Numbered from the stretch's first letter, positions 27,504 through 36,407 are shown. The stretch is DNA of 63,862 nt from Nitrospira sp. (GCA_029881435.1 JAOUMR010000008.1:1-63862); one strand, 5' to 3'. Translations and numbers: made by a program. Notes: generated by a model from the letters alone, not told the origin.

Positions 27504-27818
27504 TTATCGCTCCTTGAGCCGGCCGAGCGTGCTCTCCACCGATCGCTCGAGTTTATCCGCCGCTCCACTCAAAGCGAGCTCGACTGTCGCGGCCTGATGG
27601 GTTACGGCGATGGGCTGGTGGCTAGCCAGCCGGGCTTCCAGGACGCACCGGATGTCGTCTCCCTTGGTTTTGTGGCTATTGGTATCGCTGAGATGCGCTT
27701 CGACCCGGGTAATCCGATCACGAAATCGGCCGATTGCTCCCTCGATACTGGTCTCAACAAGCGAGACGATCTCCTCACGTCCGTGTATATGATTATCGGT
27801 ATTGACCTGAATCTGCAT
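27504..27818 (-). CDS. HPF/RaiA-family ribosome-associated protein
   Basis: 104 residues. 'MQIQVNTDNHIHGREEIVSLVETSIEGAIGRFRDRITRVEAHLSD' and 'CVLEARLASHQPIAVTHQA' match the beta-alpha-beta-beta-beta-alpha fold of short hibernation promoting factors, which bind the ribosome A/P-site to store inactive ribosomes in starvation or stress. The basic residues that contact 16S rRNA are fewer than in classic HPF, so it may be a divergent version, common in multi-copy genomes. GGAGG lies nine bases before the ATG. It precedes the discoidin-like gene as a two-gene operon. Confidence 0.75.
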   Translation of the reverse strand: MQIQVNTDNHIHGREEIVSLVETSIEGAIGRFRDRITRVEAHLSDTNSHKTKGDDIRCVLEARLASHQPIAVTHQAATVELALSGAADKLERSVESTLGRLKER

Positions 27819-28251
27819 CCGACGACCTCCATCATGTGAAACTCATGAGCATGGACCCTACTCGCCAGGTCGAAAAAAAGTCAACCGAGGCGGGGCTAAG
27901 AATAGCAAGCCATTGTCCATGGATTGGGACAGGATTGCATGGAGTAAGAGGAGGAGTAGAGCGCTGGCAAACATGGCGTTTGAGGGAATATGAGTGGTGG
28001 TCGAACCTGCTCTCCTGCGTCATGCACGATTCAAGATTCGACCTCAAACTCATATTCCTGGTACCCAGGCATGGTGGATGAGTCTGCATTGCCAGGTCCG
28101 CGTAGCCCCCGTTCTTCCCGCCTTCCAACGATGGCTTGGCATGGTCTGCCAGGACTTAAAGCTGATTCATTGAATCCTCATGAAAGCTACAAGATAATAC
28201 GTACTGCTGTGAGTCCGTGAACAGGTTCTCTGGTCTGGAGGAGGCGTGGCT
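27819..28251. other. Intergenic region, nothing recognised
   Basis: About 430 bases between the divergent HPF-like gene and the secreted protein gene. No convincing gene, repeat or promoter pair was found. It includes the two 5' regions of both genes. Confidence 0.4.
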
Positions 28252-28860
28252 ATGAGTGAAGGTATCGTGTCTCATTCGCGTTCAGGGCGAACGATTCTAT
28301 GTGTGGCGGCGCTTCAGGTTTGCGCCATTGTCGTTGGGGTCGGGAGTACGCCCCTGCCGGCATTCGCCGGGCCGCAGGTACCGTTTAGTGCGAGTGGAAC
28401 CATCTTGACGATTGATACCGGCGATGTCCGCCCGGCTGGTAAAAGTGGGCGATTCATCGTGAGAGATCGTCAGATTACCGGTACACTCACCGGATCCATT
28501 GGAGGGACCGCGGGAGCGCCATTCGTCATCACCTACGATTCCAATGTGCCGATTGCGACTCAGTCTGGCCGCATTCATGCCCGGTTGATCGCCGGTGTCT
28601 ATGAAGCGAATGTCACAATGGCGTCAAGTACTGGTCCGACCCCCGTCGAGTGTGAGACTCCAGATGGTGCGATTTGTTTTGCCACTCCAGCCGGAAATTT
28701 TGTTCCAGGGCTTCTACTGAATGGTCGGATGAATTTTCTGAATGGCGCCAAAGGCCAAGGCACTGTAAACGGTTGGTTGATCCCGATTTTAGACGAGCAA
28801 GGGCATATCGTCAGCATTGCAGCCAGCCTCCTGAGTTTGAGTGGCCGGTGGACTCAATGA
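28252..28860 (+). CDS. Secreted protein of unknown function
   Basis: 202 residues from the ATG at 28252, supported by GGAGGAGG seven bases before it (an in-frame GTG at 28246 is too close). A signal peptide ends 'PLPAFA|GP'. The mature part alternates strands with Thr/Gly, and two Cys residues ('VECETPDGAICF') look like a disulphide. It could be a small beta-barrel or sheet protein in the periplasm. I do not recognise the family. It is followed by a long gap, so it is probably monocistronic. Confidence 0.65.
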   Translation: MSEGIVSHSRSGRTILCVAALQVCAIVVGVGSTPLPAFAGPQVPFSASGTILTIDTGDVRPAGKSGRFIVRDRQITGTLTGSIGGTAGAPFVITYDSNVPIATQSGRIHARLIAGVYEANVTMASSTGPTPVECETPDGAICFATPAGNFVPGLLLNGRMNFLNGAKGQGTVNGWLIPILDEQGHIVSIAASLLSLSGRWTQ

Positions 28861-28983
28861 ACGCCGGCGTGCAGGCCTTGAAGTTCCGCTGTGACGAAAT
28901 CTGCTCTTGCCCCGTGCATGCCAATGCTCAAGGGGATCAGCCAATTGATCTTAGGCGGTAGTGACCTACGGATACGACTCGTC

Positions 28984-29117
28984 CTAAAGATTGTTCATGA
29001 ACTCGTGTATAGGGAGTATCGTGACCGCGCCGACTTTTCGCCACCGCGCGGTTGCAGGCTCAGGCAAAGGTAGCGTTTAAGTTTCCGCTCCTCTACCAGC
29101 GCCTTCAACGATTTCAT
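28984..29117 (-). pseudogene. Fragment of an ATPase/DUF4143 (COG1373) gene, frameshifted
   Basis: On the reverse strand, starting at an ATG at 29117, the reading 'MKSLKALVEERKLKRYLCLSLQP' is followed, after a one-base shift near 29048, by 'RKVGAVTILPIHEFMNNL' and a stop at 28984-28986. Together these match the C-terminal end of COG1373 ATPases with a DUF4143 domain (usual form 'LKALxEExxIKRYixVSLExRxRxxxGIxILPxxxFLxxL'). Nothing upstream supports the rest, so only a 3' remnant remains. Evidence is by motif recognition alone. Confidence 0.5.
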
Positions 29118-29266
29118 AAATTAAGGGTCTGGTCCTGCATTCGCATATAGGCAACTCGCGCGCACGTCAGTTTCGTCGTCCCCCGTTCATGATGCTGGTC
29201 ACAACAAATTGCAGACGAATGTCACGTTCTAGAATGCTCACGATATTTGTCTTCATGCGTGTCGCA

Positions 29267-29295
29267 TTGACTCATTAGAAATCCGTTTATATACT
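29267..29295 (+). promoter_or_regulatory. Near-consensus sigma-70 promoter of the AsmA gene
   Basis: TTGACT (29267-29272), a 17-base spacer and TATACT (29290-29295); five of six bases match at each box. It lies about 25 bases upstream of the ATG at 29321, giving a very short leader with the GGAGG ribosome site at 29307. Confidence 0.75.
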
Positions 29296-29320
29296 AAAAT
29301 TTTAACCGGAGGCGATCGAG

Positions 29321-30970
29321 ATGAAAATCCTGCTAGGGCTGCTTGTCGTCGTAATACTGCTTGGCGGTCTCGTGCTCTCGCTCCCCTTCCTAGTCGACCT
29401 GAACAAGTATCAAGACCAATACAAACCACTCATCGAAGACGCCCTCAATCGTAAGGTTCAGCTACAAGATATCCGTTTAACGGTCTGGCCAAGAATCGGC
29501 GCGAGTGTGGCAGGGTTTGCCGTGCTGGACGATCCGTCCTTCGGCTCAGGTCCGTTTGCATCACTCTCGTCGCTCGATGTCGGTGTGAAGTTGATGCCGT
29601 TGTTGAGCGGGCAGGTGGAGGTCGAAGAGATTACGCTTCGTAATCCGGTCATCACGGTGATCAAGAACCAGAAGGGTGTCTTGAATGTATCGACGATCGG
29701 CCGAAAAGGCGTGGCGGTGCCTGAGACACCCTCGCGCGCGCCGGTTCCCTCGGCGGAGGGTCCACTTAAAATTTTGGCGATGTTGGCGGTGGATCGAGTT
29801 TCAATCGACGGCGGAAAACTGACCTACCGGGATCTATCGGCAGCCAAACCGACTGAGTACGTATTGCAAGATATGGAGTTGCTCCTTCGTGAGGTACGTC
29901 TCGGTCAGACGCCCAACTTACATTTCGCGTCGCTCGTTCAGCCGTTCAACATGCCGGTGAAACTCGACGGTACGTTTGGCCCACTGAAGGAAGAGATGGA
30001 CATTGACGCGATCAATTTCCAGCTTGGTGTGGGGAAAACGGACTTTACGATCACAGGAAAAGCCGGCGGGCACGACGCGACGGTCACTATCAGCTCGCCA
30101 GTAATCAATACTGCAAACCTTCCCATCGCTCTTCCCCTCAAGAAACCGGTCGAGATCAAAGACCTCAAGGTTGCGGCGGAAGTGAAGGGGCAGGAGGCCA
30201 AACTTAATGCACTATCATTCCAGTTGTTTGAGGGCGAGGTGAAGGGGCAGGGTAAATTGGTCGCGGGGTCCGATGCCCCGCCGTTCAGCGGTGGCGTCGT
30301 GGTGCAAGGACTGCAGCTCGGTCCGGCGCTCAATGCTGTTGCCGAGACGCCGGTCTCCGTCAGCGGAACAGCCGGTGCGGATCTTTCCGTGCAAGGGCGA
30401 GGCTTCTCGATGCCCGATTTGACCAAGGCGTTGCAGGGAACCGGTCACATGGCCGTGAAGGATGGCAAGATCCAAGGCGTCAATATTCTCCAAGAAGTGA
30501 CGTCAGCTCTGAAAGTCGCGGGTATTTCAATCGGTGATCCCAACGCGACGGTCTTTTCGACGATCGAGACAGATCTCGCCATTAAGCAAGGAGTCATCAG
30601 CTTGCGGAATCTGTTGATGGATAGCCATGACTTTCAGGCCACCGGCGGCGGCACGATCGGGTTCGATCAGCGTCTGAACTTAATTGTGAACCTGGACCTC
30701 TCGCAGGAGGTGAGTCAGAAGCTCGCCGGCGCGTCACCTGTCGTCAAGGTTGCGATGAAAGACGGGCGGCTCAGTCTACCGCTGACGATCACCGGCACCG
30801 CGCAAGCACCGGCGTACGGAGTCGATGTCAAAGGTTTGACCGGGAAGGTGCAAGAGCAGGTGAAGAAGAAGGTCGAAGAAGCCGTCGGCGGTCTGCTCAA
30901 GGGTACGACGAAACCGGAGGATCTTAAACGGGAAGGGCAGGAATTGCTCAAAGGACTGTTTGGCCGATAG
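29321..30970 (+). CDS. AsmA-family envelope protein
   Basis: 549 residues. A single N-terminal membrane helix ('ILLGLLVVVILLGGLVLSLPFLV') precedes the classic start of AsmA proteins, 'LNKYQDQYKPLIEDALNRKVQLQDI'. Then a long periplasmic part built of short beta segments carries the AsmA/DUF748-type repeats ('LRNPVITVIKNQKGVLNVS', 'GLQLGPALNAV..PVSVSGTAGADLSVQGRG', 'LRNLLMDSHDFQATGGGTIGFDQRLNL'). Bridge-like AsmA-family proteins move phospholipids across the periplasm. A good promoter and GGAGG support expression. Only the size-specific role is unknown. Confidence 0.85.
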   Translation: MKILLGLLVVVILLGGLVLSLPFLVDLNKYQDQYKPLIEDALNRKVQLQDIRLTVWPRIGASVAGFAVLDDPSFGSGPFASLSSLDVGVKLMPLLSGQVEVEEITLRNPVITVIKNQKGVLNVSTIGRKGVAVPETPSRAPVPSAEGPLKILAMLAVDRVSIDGGKLTYRDLSAAKPTEYVLQDMELLLREVRLGQTPNLHFASLVQPFNMPVKLDGTFGPLKEEMDIDAINFQLGVGKTDFTITGKAGGHDATVTISSPVINTANLPIALPLKKPVEIKDLKVAAEVKGQEAKLNALSFQLFEGEVKGQGKLVAGSDAPPFSGGVVVQGLQLGPALNAVAETPVSVSGTAGADLSVQGRGFSMPDLTKALQGTGHMAVKDGKIQGVNILQEVTSALKVAGISIGDPNATVFSTIETDLAIKQGVISLRNLLMDSHDFQATGGGTIGFDQRLNLIVNLDLSQEVSQKLAGASPVVKVAMKDGRLSLPLTITGTAQAPAYGVDVKGLTGKVQEQVKKKVEEAVGGLLKGTTKPEDLKREGQELLKGLFGR

Positions 30971-31470
30971 CAGACGGCTGAGAACACCCGCCAGCTCAGT
31001 TCTCGCGAGAAGGCGGTCATGGAAATGTCATCGATCCGCTTGCACAAAATGCCGTGCAATACGGCTTGCATGCGGCGGTCGCTCTCAGCATCTTCGTCTC
31101 GGGAATCTTCGCGGCCGTGTGGTTGAGAGGAATGCCTCATAGTCGTGAGAACAGCAAGTGCTCGTGCTGCTAGTTCGACTACTCCTGGTTCGCATCGTCA
31201 AGATTCTGGCGATGCTCTTCACTTCTGATGAGCGCGCCATAGCGTATTCACCATTCAGCCCCATGGAAAGAAGCCCGAGAGATTTGCTCTTGTTGAGCGC
31301 GCGTACCGGTGCTAGGATTGTGTCCTCAGAAGCAGCAAACAGAAGGGGCACGAACCATATGAGCACGCGTGGGAAAATGCGTGTGGCTCTTTGTGACAAA
31401 ATGCCGAACAACAAGGCAGCACTGATTGAATGGCTCGGCCTCGTGTGAGCCGATGAGATGAGGTGAAGTT
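30971..31470. other. Intergenic region with a possible membrane-protein gene remnant
   Basis: No intact gene is seen in these 500 bases. From 30982 to a stop at 31171-31173 one forward frame without an ATG reads '...NAVQYGLHAAVALSIFVSGIFAAVWLRG', a hydrophobic helix and basic tail like the last helix of a transporter of the MFS type. It could be a decayed 3' end. Before the coiled-coil gene, a mirrored GGCTC..GAGCC is visible near 31433-31452 but its meaning is unknown. Confidence 0.3.
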
Positions 31471-32088
31471 ATGGGTGCTTCCACTTTCAAAGGTCAATCT
31501 GTTGCAGCTCATGGAAACCCACCGGTGAATTCTGCCCGAGAAGGTGAGATCTCGCACGCCGATGATCCATCCGCCAGCGGGAATCTGAACAAGATCCGAG
31601 ACATTCTTTTCGGGCAGCAGGCCCGCGAGCATGACCGTCGATTCGCGCAACTCGAGCAACACTTGATTCGCGAAGTCACGGATCTCCGTCATGATCTGAA
31701 ACGGCGGTTTGAGAGCCTTGAACTGTATATCAAGAAAGAAGTCGATGCCCTCACGAGTAGGCTCACAAAAGAGCAAGAGATTCGTGGGGAATCGGTTACG
31801 AAGCTAATGCAGGAGCTTACCCAATTGACTGCGACCCTGGACAGCAAGGCACGCCAACTCGAAAGCCAGGCCGCCCAGACGCAGACCCATTTCATGCAGC
31901 AGTTGACCGACCGAACGACCGAACTGACGACCGACATTCGCGCTCGACATGCTGAGGCAACCACGGCCCTCAACCAAGCGGTCCATGACCTCCGCGCTGA
32001 GAAGACCGATCGTTCGACTCTTGCAGGAATCTTATTAGAAGCGTCCAAACGGCTATCCAGCGATGACGCGAATGCGGGTCGTCCATGA
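31471..32088 (+). CDS. Coiled-coil protein of the GTPase/OmpA cluster
   Basis: 205 residues, no signal peptide and no membrane segment. From about 40 to 190 it is a nearly continuous charged helix rich in heptads ('QQAREHDRRFAQLEQHLIREVTDLRHDLKRRFESLELYIKKEVD', 'TEQEIR', 'KARQLESQAAQTQTH'), so it is probably a cytoplasmic homo- or hetero-oligomeric rod. It lies 113 bases upstream of an OmpA-domain/TM protein and a Rab-like GTPase. I do not recognise its family beyond the coiled coil. The obvious guess is that it acts as an effector or adaptor for the GTPase. Confidence 0.75.
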   Translation: MGASTFKGQSVAAHGNPPVNSAREGEISHADDPSASGNLNKIRDILFGQQAREHDRRFAQLEQHLIREVTDLRHDLKRRFESLELYIKKEVDALTSRLTKEQEIRGESVTKLMQELTQLTATLDSKARQLESQAAQTQTHFMQQLTDRTTELTTDIRARHAEATTALNQAVHDLRAEKTDRSTLAGILLEASKRLSSDDANAGRP

Positions 32089-32201
32089 GCAGGATCATCG
32101 TATCCGGCTCTGACGAGAAACCAGCCTGTCGCGTCGCTTAGGTCAGGACGATTCACGGTTGTCTTCGTTTCATGTCGGTTGTATGACTATTACACAGGCC
32201 A

Positions 32202-33974
32202 ATGTCTAGCGATTTCCGAAGCCCTTGTTCCGAGTCCTCACCTCCTGAAGGAGTCACGTCCGTTCAAGAAGACTGGACCCAGCTCCGCACGTTATTGTTG
32301 GCCCCCGAACAGACGCAGCTCGACGAAATCCGAGAACGGCTGGACAACCGAGTGGTTCAGTCAGAGGATGTCAGCCACGTGCTTCCCGAGGCCTTCGCGC
32401 TTCGCGGCGACAACGATCAACAGCTGTCGACGGTTCTGACTCCCTATGTGGAGAATGGTTTAGCGGCGTCTGTTCGGAAGTCGCCAAGGACGATCGTCGA
32501 TGCCATCGCTCCGATCATCGGGCCGGCCATTCGGCAGGCCATCGCCCGCGCCTTACAAAGCATGACGCAGTCCTTCAATCACTCGTTGGACGAAAGTGTG
32601 TCGATGCGAGGCCTGCGCTGGCGAGTGGAAGCCTGGAGAACGGGGAAACCCTTCGCAGAAGTCGTGCTGCTCCATCGGCTTCGGTATCGGGTTGAACAGG
32701 TATTTCTCATCCATCGCGAGACGGGACTCTTGTTGCAGCACGTGGCTACCGATGGAGCCGTGATCCAGGACCAGCATGTCCTATCCGGAATGCTGACGGC
32801 GATTCAAAATTATGTACAGGATTCGTTTGGTGGCAGGCAGGATCAGACGCTTGAGCAGTTCCAAGTCGGTGAATGGACAGTGTGGAGCGAACAAGGGTCA
32901 CAGGCCTACCTGGCCTGTGTCGTTCGCGGAACACCTCCCGCGAGTCTGAGAGATATCCTGTGCGACGCGCTGGATCACATCCATGCTCAGCACACCGATG
33001 CCTTGACCCATTTTGTTGGAGACGCAGCCCCGTTTACAACGACACAGCCCCACCTGGAGAGTTGCTTACAAGCCCATTATGACTCACCACCGAAACAGGG
33101 GTCGCTGAAACTGTGGATTCTCCTCGGCCTTCTTCTGCTGGGATCGGCCTGGTGGGGATGGATGACGTACCAGGCTCATGCCCGGTGGTCCAATCTTCTC
33201 GAGAGATTGAGGAACGAGCCGGGCCTCGTCGTCACCGAAGCGAAATCAGCGTGGGGAGGGTATCACCTCGAAGGGTTGCGAGACCCCTTGGCGAGAGATC
33301 CTACGGCGATGGTGGTCGAAGCCGGCCTTGAGCCCACGACGGTGAAGGCGATGTGGTCTCCTTATTATGCGCTGGATTCTCCGCTCGTCCTGGCTAGAGC
33401 GCAATCGATCTTGCAGCCCCCAACCACCGTGAAGCTGCACATCGAGGGAGAAACGCTGGTTGCGACTGGTTCCGCACCGGCTGACTGGGCCAGAGAGACC
33501 AAACGACTGGCGGTACTCGTTCCCGGGGTCTCCCAGTATCGCGACGACGGTCTCGTGACGACATCCATTCCGGTTCTCCTGGACCAGATCAACCGCACCA
33601 TCATTCACTTTCGCTCTGGTTCATCAACCGTCGAACCGGCAGAGCAGGCTGTACTCGATGCGGTTTCAACGACGCTACGAGAATTGGATCGGGCGGTGTT
33701 GCCCTCAGGCCAGCGCGTGGCGGTCGAAATACTGGGGTCAACCGATACGACCGGTTCAGTAGCACGCAATCTACAATTGAGCAAACAACGCGCGCAGGCT
33801 GTTCTCGCAATCCTCGGAGAGAAACGCCTCGGTGACGGCACAGCGCTGGTCACGGGCACTGTCCGGCTCTCTGACCAGCGTGAGGCAACGAGCGAAGCCG
33901 GTAGTCAGCGAATTGTGACCCTGCGGGCTTCTCTTACGGTTCCTGAGCAGATCCATGGGACGGCGCGTCCATGA
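32202..33974 (+). CDS. Membrane-anchored OmpA-domain protein of the GTPase cluster
   Basis: 590 residues in three parts: a cytoplasmic N-terminal part of about 300 residues ('LLLAPEQTQLDEIRERL', 'VLPEAFALR', 'GLRWRVEAWRTGKPFAEVVLLHRLRYRVEQVFLIHRETGLLLQHV'), one membrane helix ('LWILLGLLLLGSAWWGWMTY', about 305-325) and a periplasmic part ending in an OmpA-like peptidoglycan-binding domain ('IHFRSGSSTVEPA', 'GSTDTTGSVARNLQLSKQRAQAV'). I recall this conserved N-terminal form from predicted OmpA-family proteins in several phyla, function unknown. The next gene starts within its last four bases (ATGA), so its GTPase partner is coupled. Confidence 0.85.
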   Translation: MSSDFRSPCSESSPPEGVTSVQEDWTQLRTLLLAPEQTQLDEIRERLDNRVVQSEDVSHVLPEAFALRGDNDQQLSTVLTPYVENGLAASVRKSPRTIVDAIAPIIGPAIRQAIARALQSMTQSFNHSLDESVSMRGLRWRVEAWRTGKPFAEVVLLHRLRYRVEQVFLIHRETGLLLQHVATDGAVIQDQHVLSGMLTAIQNYVQDSFGGRQDQTLEQFQVGEWTVWSEQGSQAYLACVVRGTPPASLRDILCDALDHIHAQHTDALTHFVGDAAPFTTTQPHLESCLQAHYDSPPKQGSLKLWILLGLLLLGSAWWGWMTYQAHARWSNLLERLRNEPGLVVTEAKSAWGGYHLEGLRDPLARDPTAMVVEAGLEPTTVKAMWSPYYALDSPLVLARAQSILQPPTTVKLHIEGETLVATGSAPADWARETKRLAVLVPGVSQYRDDGLVTTSIPVLLDQINRTIIHFRSGSSTVEPAEQAVLDAVSTTLRELDRAVLPSGQRVAVEILGSTDTTGSVARNLQLSKQRAQAVLAILGEKRLGDGTALVTGTVRLSDQREATSEAGSQRIVTLRASLTVPEQIHGTARP

Positions 33975-34492
33975 TCCAGAAGAAAATCTGCATGCTGGGT
34001 GGATTCGCTGTGGGTAAGACTAGCCTCGTGCGGCGGTTCGTGAGTAACGTCTTTTCGGACCACTATCAGACGACGATCGGCGTGACCGTGGAAAAGAAAT
34101 CTGTCATGGCCGGTGAGCAGGGAGTTCTACTCATGTTGTGGGATCTGTACGGAGAGGACGAGTTCCAACATGTTCGGGAATCGTACCTGCGAGGCTCATC
34201 TGGTTACATCGTGGTGATGGATGGCACCAGGAGGGCCACACTGGAGACGGCACTCGCTCTGCAAGAGACCGCTGTCAAAACGATGGGTCCTGTCCCGTTT
34301 GTCTCGATTATCAACAAGGTGGATGTGCGATCTCAGTGGGAAATCGACGAGCGAGAGATTGAGCAGCTGCGAGCGCGAGGCTGGACCGTTCTGTTCGGCA
34401 GTGCCAAACTCGGGCAAGGAGTCGAGGAGCTATTCCTGAGCGTCGCGACTCAAATTATGCAGGCAGTACCTCTCTCCAGCGAACGCGCATGA
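33971..34492 (+). CDS. Rab/Ras-like small GTPase
   Basis: 173 residues. All five G motifs are present: P-loop 'GGFAVGKTS' (10-18), switch I 'YQTTIGV' (Thr35), G3 'WDLYGEDEF' (Asp58 to Gly61), G4 'NKVD' (115-118) and G5 'SAK' (144-146). The pattern is much closer to eukaryotic Rab/Ras than to bacterial translation GTPases. The catalytic Gln after G3 is replaced by Glu62, so intrinsic hydrolysis may be slow or need a partner. No C-terminal Cys for lipidation is seen. ATGA overlaps occur at both ends, with the OmpA gene before and the activator after, so three proteins are translated together. Confidence 0.92.
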   Translation: MIQKKICMLGGFAVGKTSLVRRFVSNVFSDHYQTTIGVTVEKKSVMAGEQGVLLMLWDLYGEDEFQHVRESYLRGSSGYIVVMDGTRRATLETALALQETAVKTMGPVPFVSIINKVDVRSQWEIDEREIEQLRARGWTVLFGSAKLGQGVEELFLSVATQIMQAVPLSSERA

Positions 34493-36291
34493 GACACCAG
34501 CCGCTTCACTCCGTTCCATCCGACGATCCACTGTTCAATCGCGTTCTCTCAACTCTCGATATTGCAGTCCTCGAGCGTGACGAACATTCCGGCGAGTTCC
34601 AGCTACAGGGGATGGCGCCGGAGTGGTGGCACATGCGCGTCGGTCCTGAATCATGCACGATGTTGGATCTTGCACAATGGTCGCCGTTTTTGCGGGAGTA
34701 TGTCGCTGCCGATCATCCCGCATGGACAGCTGAATCTGGTACGGTCGAGAAATCAGGCGCATGGACAGAATCCGATGGCCAGGGGGGTACCGTGACCCTG
34801 GAAGCGACAGTTCTATCAATGGAATCCCGAACGATCCTGCTTATTGAAAGGCTGGGATCCGGGTTTGAGCAGATGCGAGCCATCGTGCAACGCGCCCGTG
34901 AATGTATGCTCGCGGAAGACGTCACCGTGAAAGCTCATCACAAGACGGAGACGCGCCTGATCAACCAGCTCGAGGTCAGCGAGCGCACCAAAGACGGTGC
35001 ACTGGCGTTGCTTCAGTACCTCAGACTCGCCGCGCTCGTTCTCGATGAACATGGCCGCATCACATTTGCCAGCGATCGAGGGCTTGAACTGCTGGGTATC
35101 TCGACTCGAGAGGTCATCGGGCTGAAGTGGGAAGAGGTGTTTCCGATTCATCAGCAAGACCGAGTGATATTCCGCGAGATGATCAAGGCTCCCTCCGACA
35201 GGCGCACGGCTGGGCCGTTTTACATTAACAGTTCTCATCCGGCTTGGATTGAGCTGGACATTCATCGAGATCCACGGCACCCGGGTTGTCACATTTTGGT
35301 GATGAATGACCGCACAGAGCTCCACGCACTCCGTCGCGAGCTCAACGAGCAGGCATCGTTTCATGATCTCGTGGGGAAGAGTCCCGCGATGCTTCGAGTG
35401 TACCAACTGGTCCGAGACGTCGCATCCGTTGATACCACCGTGTTGATCGAAGGGGAGACGGGGACTGGAAAAGAATTGATCGCGCGAGCCATTCATTCCT
35501 CCAGCGGAAGACGGAATAAGCCCTTCATCGCCGCCAATTGTGCCGGACTCACCGATTCAATTCTAACGAGCCAACTCTTTGGCCACAGACGCGGAGCCTT
35601 TACCGGGGCGGTGAATGACCAGCAGGGACTCTTCGAGGCCGCGGAGGGCGGAACCTTATTTCTCGATGAAATCGGAGATATCCCGCCGCCGGTTCAGACG
35701 GCACTGTTGCGGGTTCTCCAGGAGAAGGAAATTACCCGGCTGGGAGAGAGTCGACCGCGCAAAGTGGATGTGCGCGTGCTGGCGGCCACGCATCACAACT
35801 TGAGTGAAGACGTCATTCGAGGCTCGTTTCGAGCTGATCTTTTGTATCGGATCCGCATTGCTAGAGTTCAGCTTCCCCCGCTGAGAGAGCGTCGCGAGGA
35901 TATCCCATTACTCGCACACTCCTTTCTCATGACGATCTGTGCTGCTTCCGGGAAGACCATCGACCCTCTCAGTCCGGAAACGCTCCATGGACTCATGAGC
36001 TATGTCTGGCCAGGAAACGTACGTGAACTGCGGAGCGCCATCGAATTTGCGGTGATCAGCTGCAGGAGGGCAGAGGTGTCCCTCAGCGATCTTCCACCGG
36101 AAATCGTAGGGACGCCGGGGGTGCCAACTCTGGCACCCTGGATTCCTTTGCAAGACCGAGATGAGAAATCCCGCCTGCTTGCCGCGCTCTCCGATGCCAA
36201 GGGCAATCGAACCGAGGCTGCGAAGCGACTGGGAGTCAGTAGGGCCACGTTCTATCGCCGACTGGTTGAACTCAATATTCAGCCTCGCTAG
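34489..36291 (+). CDS. PAS-containing sigma-54-dependent activator (EBP)
   Basis: 600 residues. An N-terminal region of about 170 residues of unknown fold, a PAS domain (about 180-290), then the AAA+ core with 'GETGTGKE' (about 323-330), the sigma-54-binding loop 'GAFTGA' (about 370-375), 'GGTLFLDEIGDI' and 'VWPGNVRELR', and a C-terminal Fis-type HTH ('RTEAAKRLGVSRATFYRRL'). It would bind enhancer sites and open sigma-54 promoters when its sensor domain is triggered. It starts in the ATGA overlap with the GTPase gene. The conserved operators just downstream (36408-36579) suggest autoregulation of the cluster. Confidence 0.92.
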   Translation: MRHQPLHSVPSDDPLFNRVLSTLDIAVLERDEHSGEFQLQGMAPEWWHMRVGPESCTMLDLAQWSPFLREYVAADHPAWTAESGTVEKSGAWTESDGQGGTVTLEATVLSMESRTILLIERLGSGFEQMRAIVQRARECMLAEDVTVKAHHKTETRLINQLEVSERTKDGALALLQYLRLAALVLDEHGRITFASDRGLELLGISTREVIGLKWEEVFPIHQQDRVIFREMIKAPSDRRTAGPFYINSSHPAWIELDIHRDPRHPGCHILVMNDRTELHALRRELNEQASFHDLVGKSPAMLRVYQLVRDVASVDTTVLIEGETGTGKELIARAIHSSSGRRNKPFIAANCAGLTDSILTSQLFGHRRGAFTGAVNDQQGLFEAAEGGTLFLDEIGDIPPPVQTALLRVLQEKEITRLGESRPRKVDVRVLAATHHNLSEDVIRGSFRADLLYRIRIARVQLPPLRERREDIPLLAHSFLMTICAASGKTIDPLSPETLHGLMSYVWPGNVRELRSAIEFAVISCRRAEVSLSDLPPEIVGTPGVPTLAPWIPLQDRDEKSRLLAALSDAKGNRTEAAKRLGVSRATFYRRLVELNIQPR

Positions 36292-36336
36292 CTGCATCTA
36301 CAGAATCAGTTTCATCCCTTCCCATCGATCGGTTTC

Positions 36337-36355
36337 GGAAGCGGTTTGCCGCTCC
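36337..36355 (+). terminator. Hairpin after the activator gene
   Basis: GGAAGCGG and CCGCTCC form a seven-pair stem with one bulged A and a TTTG loop, about 45 bases after the stop of the activator gene. A T/C-rich run follows 12 bases later, so it may be a weak terminator. The same hairpin is present in repeat copy B. Confidence 0.4.
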
Positions 36356-36407
36356 TGTTCACGCCGACCTTTCTTCTTGACCACACCGCATTTTCCAGTG
36401 CCGCAAG

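Noticed and set aside
31158-31448. A 96-codon forward frame before the coiled-coil gene
   Set aside because: No ribosome site and no family-like pattern; ends just before the coiled-coil gene.
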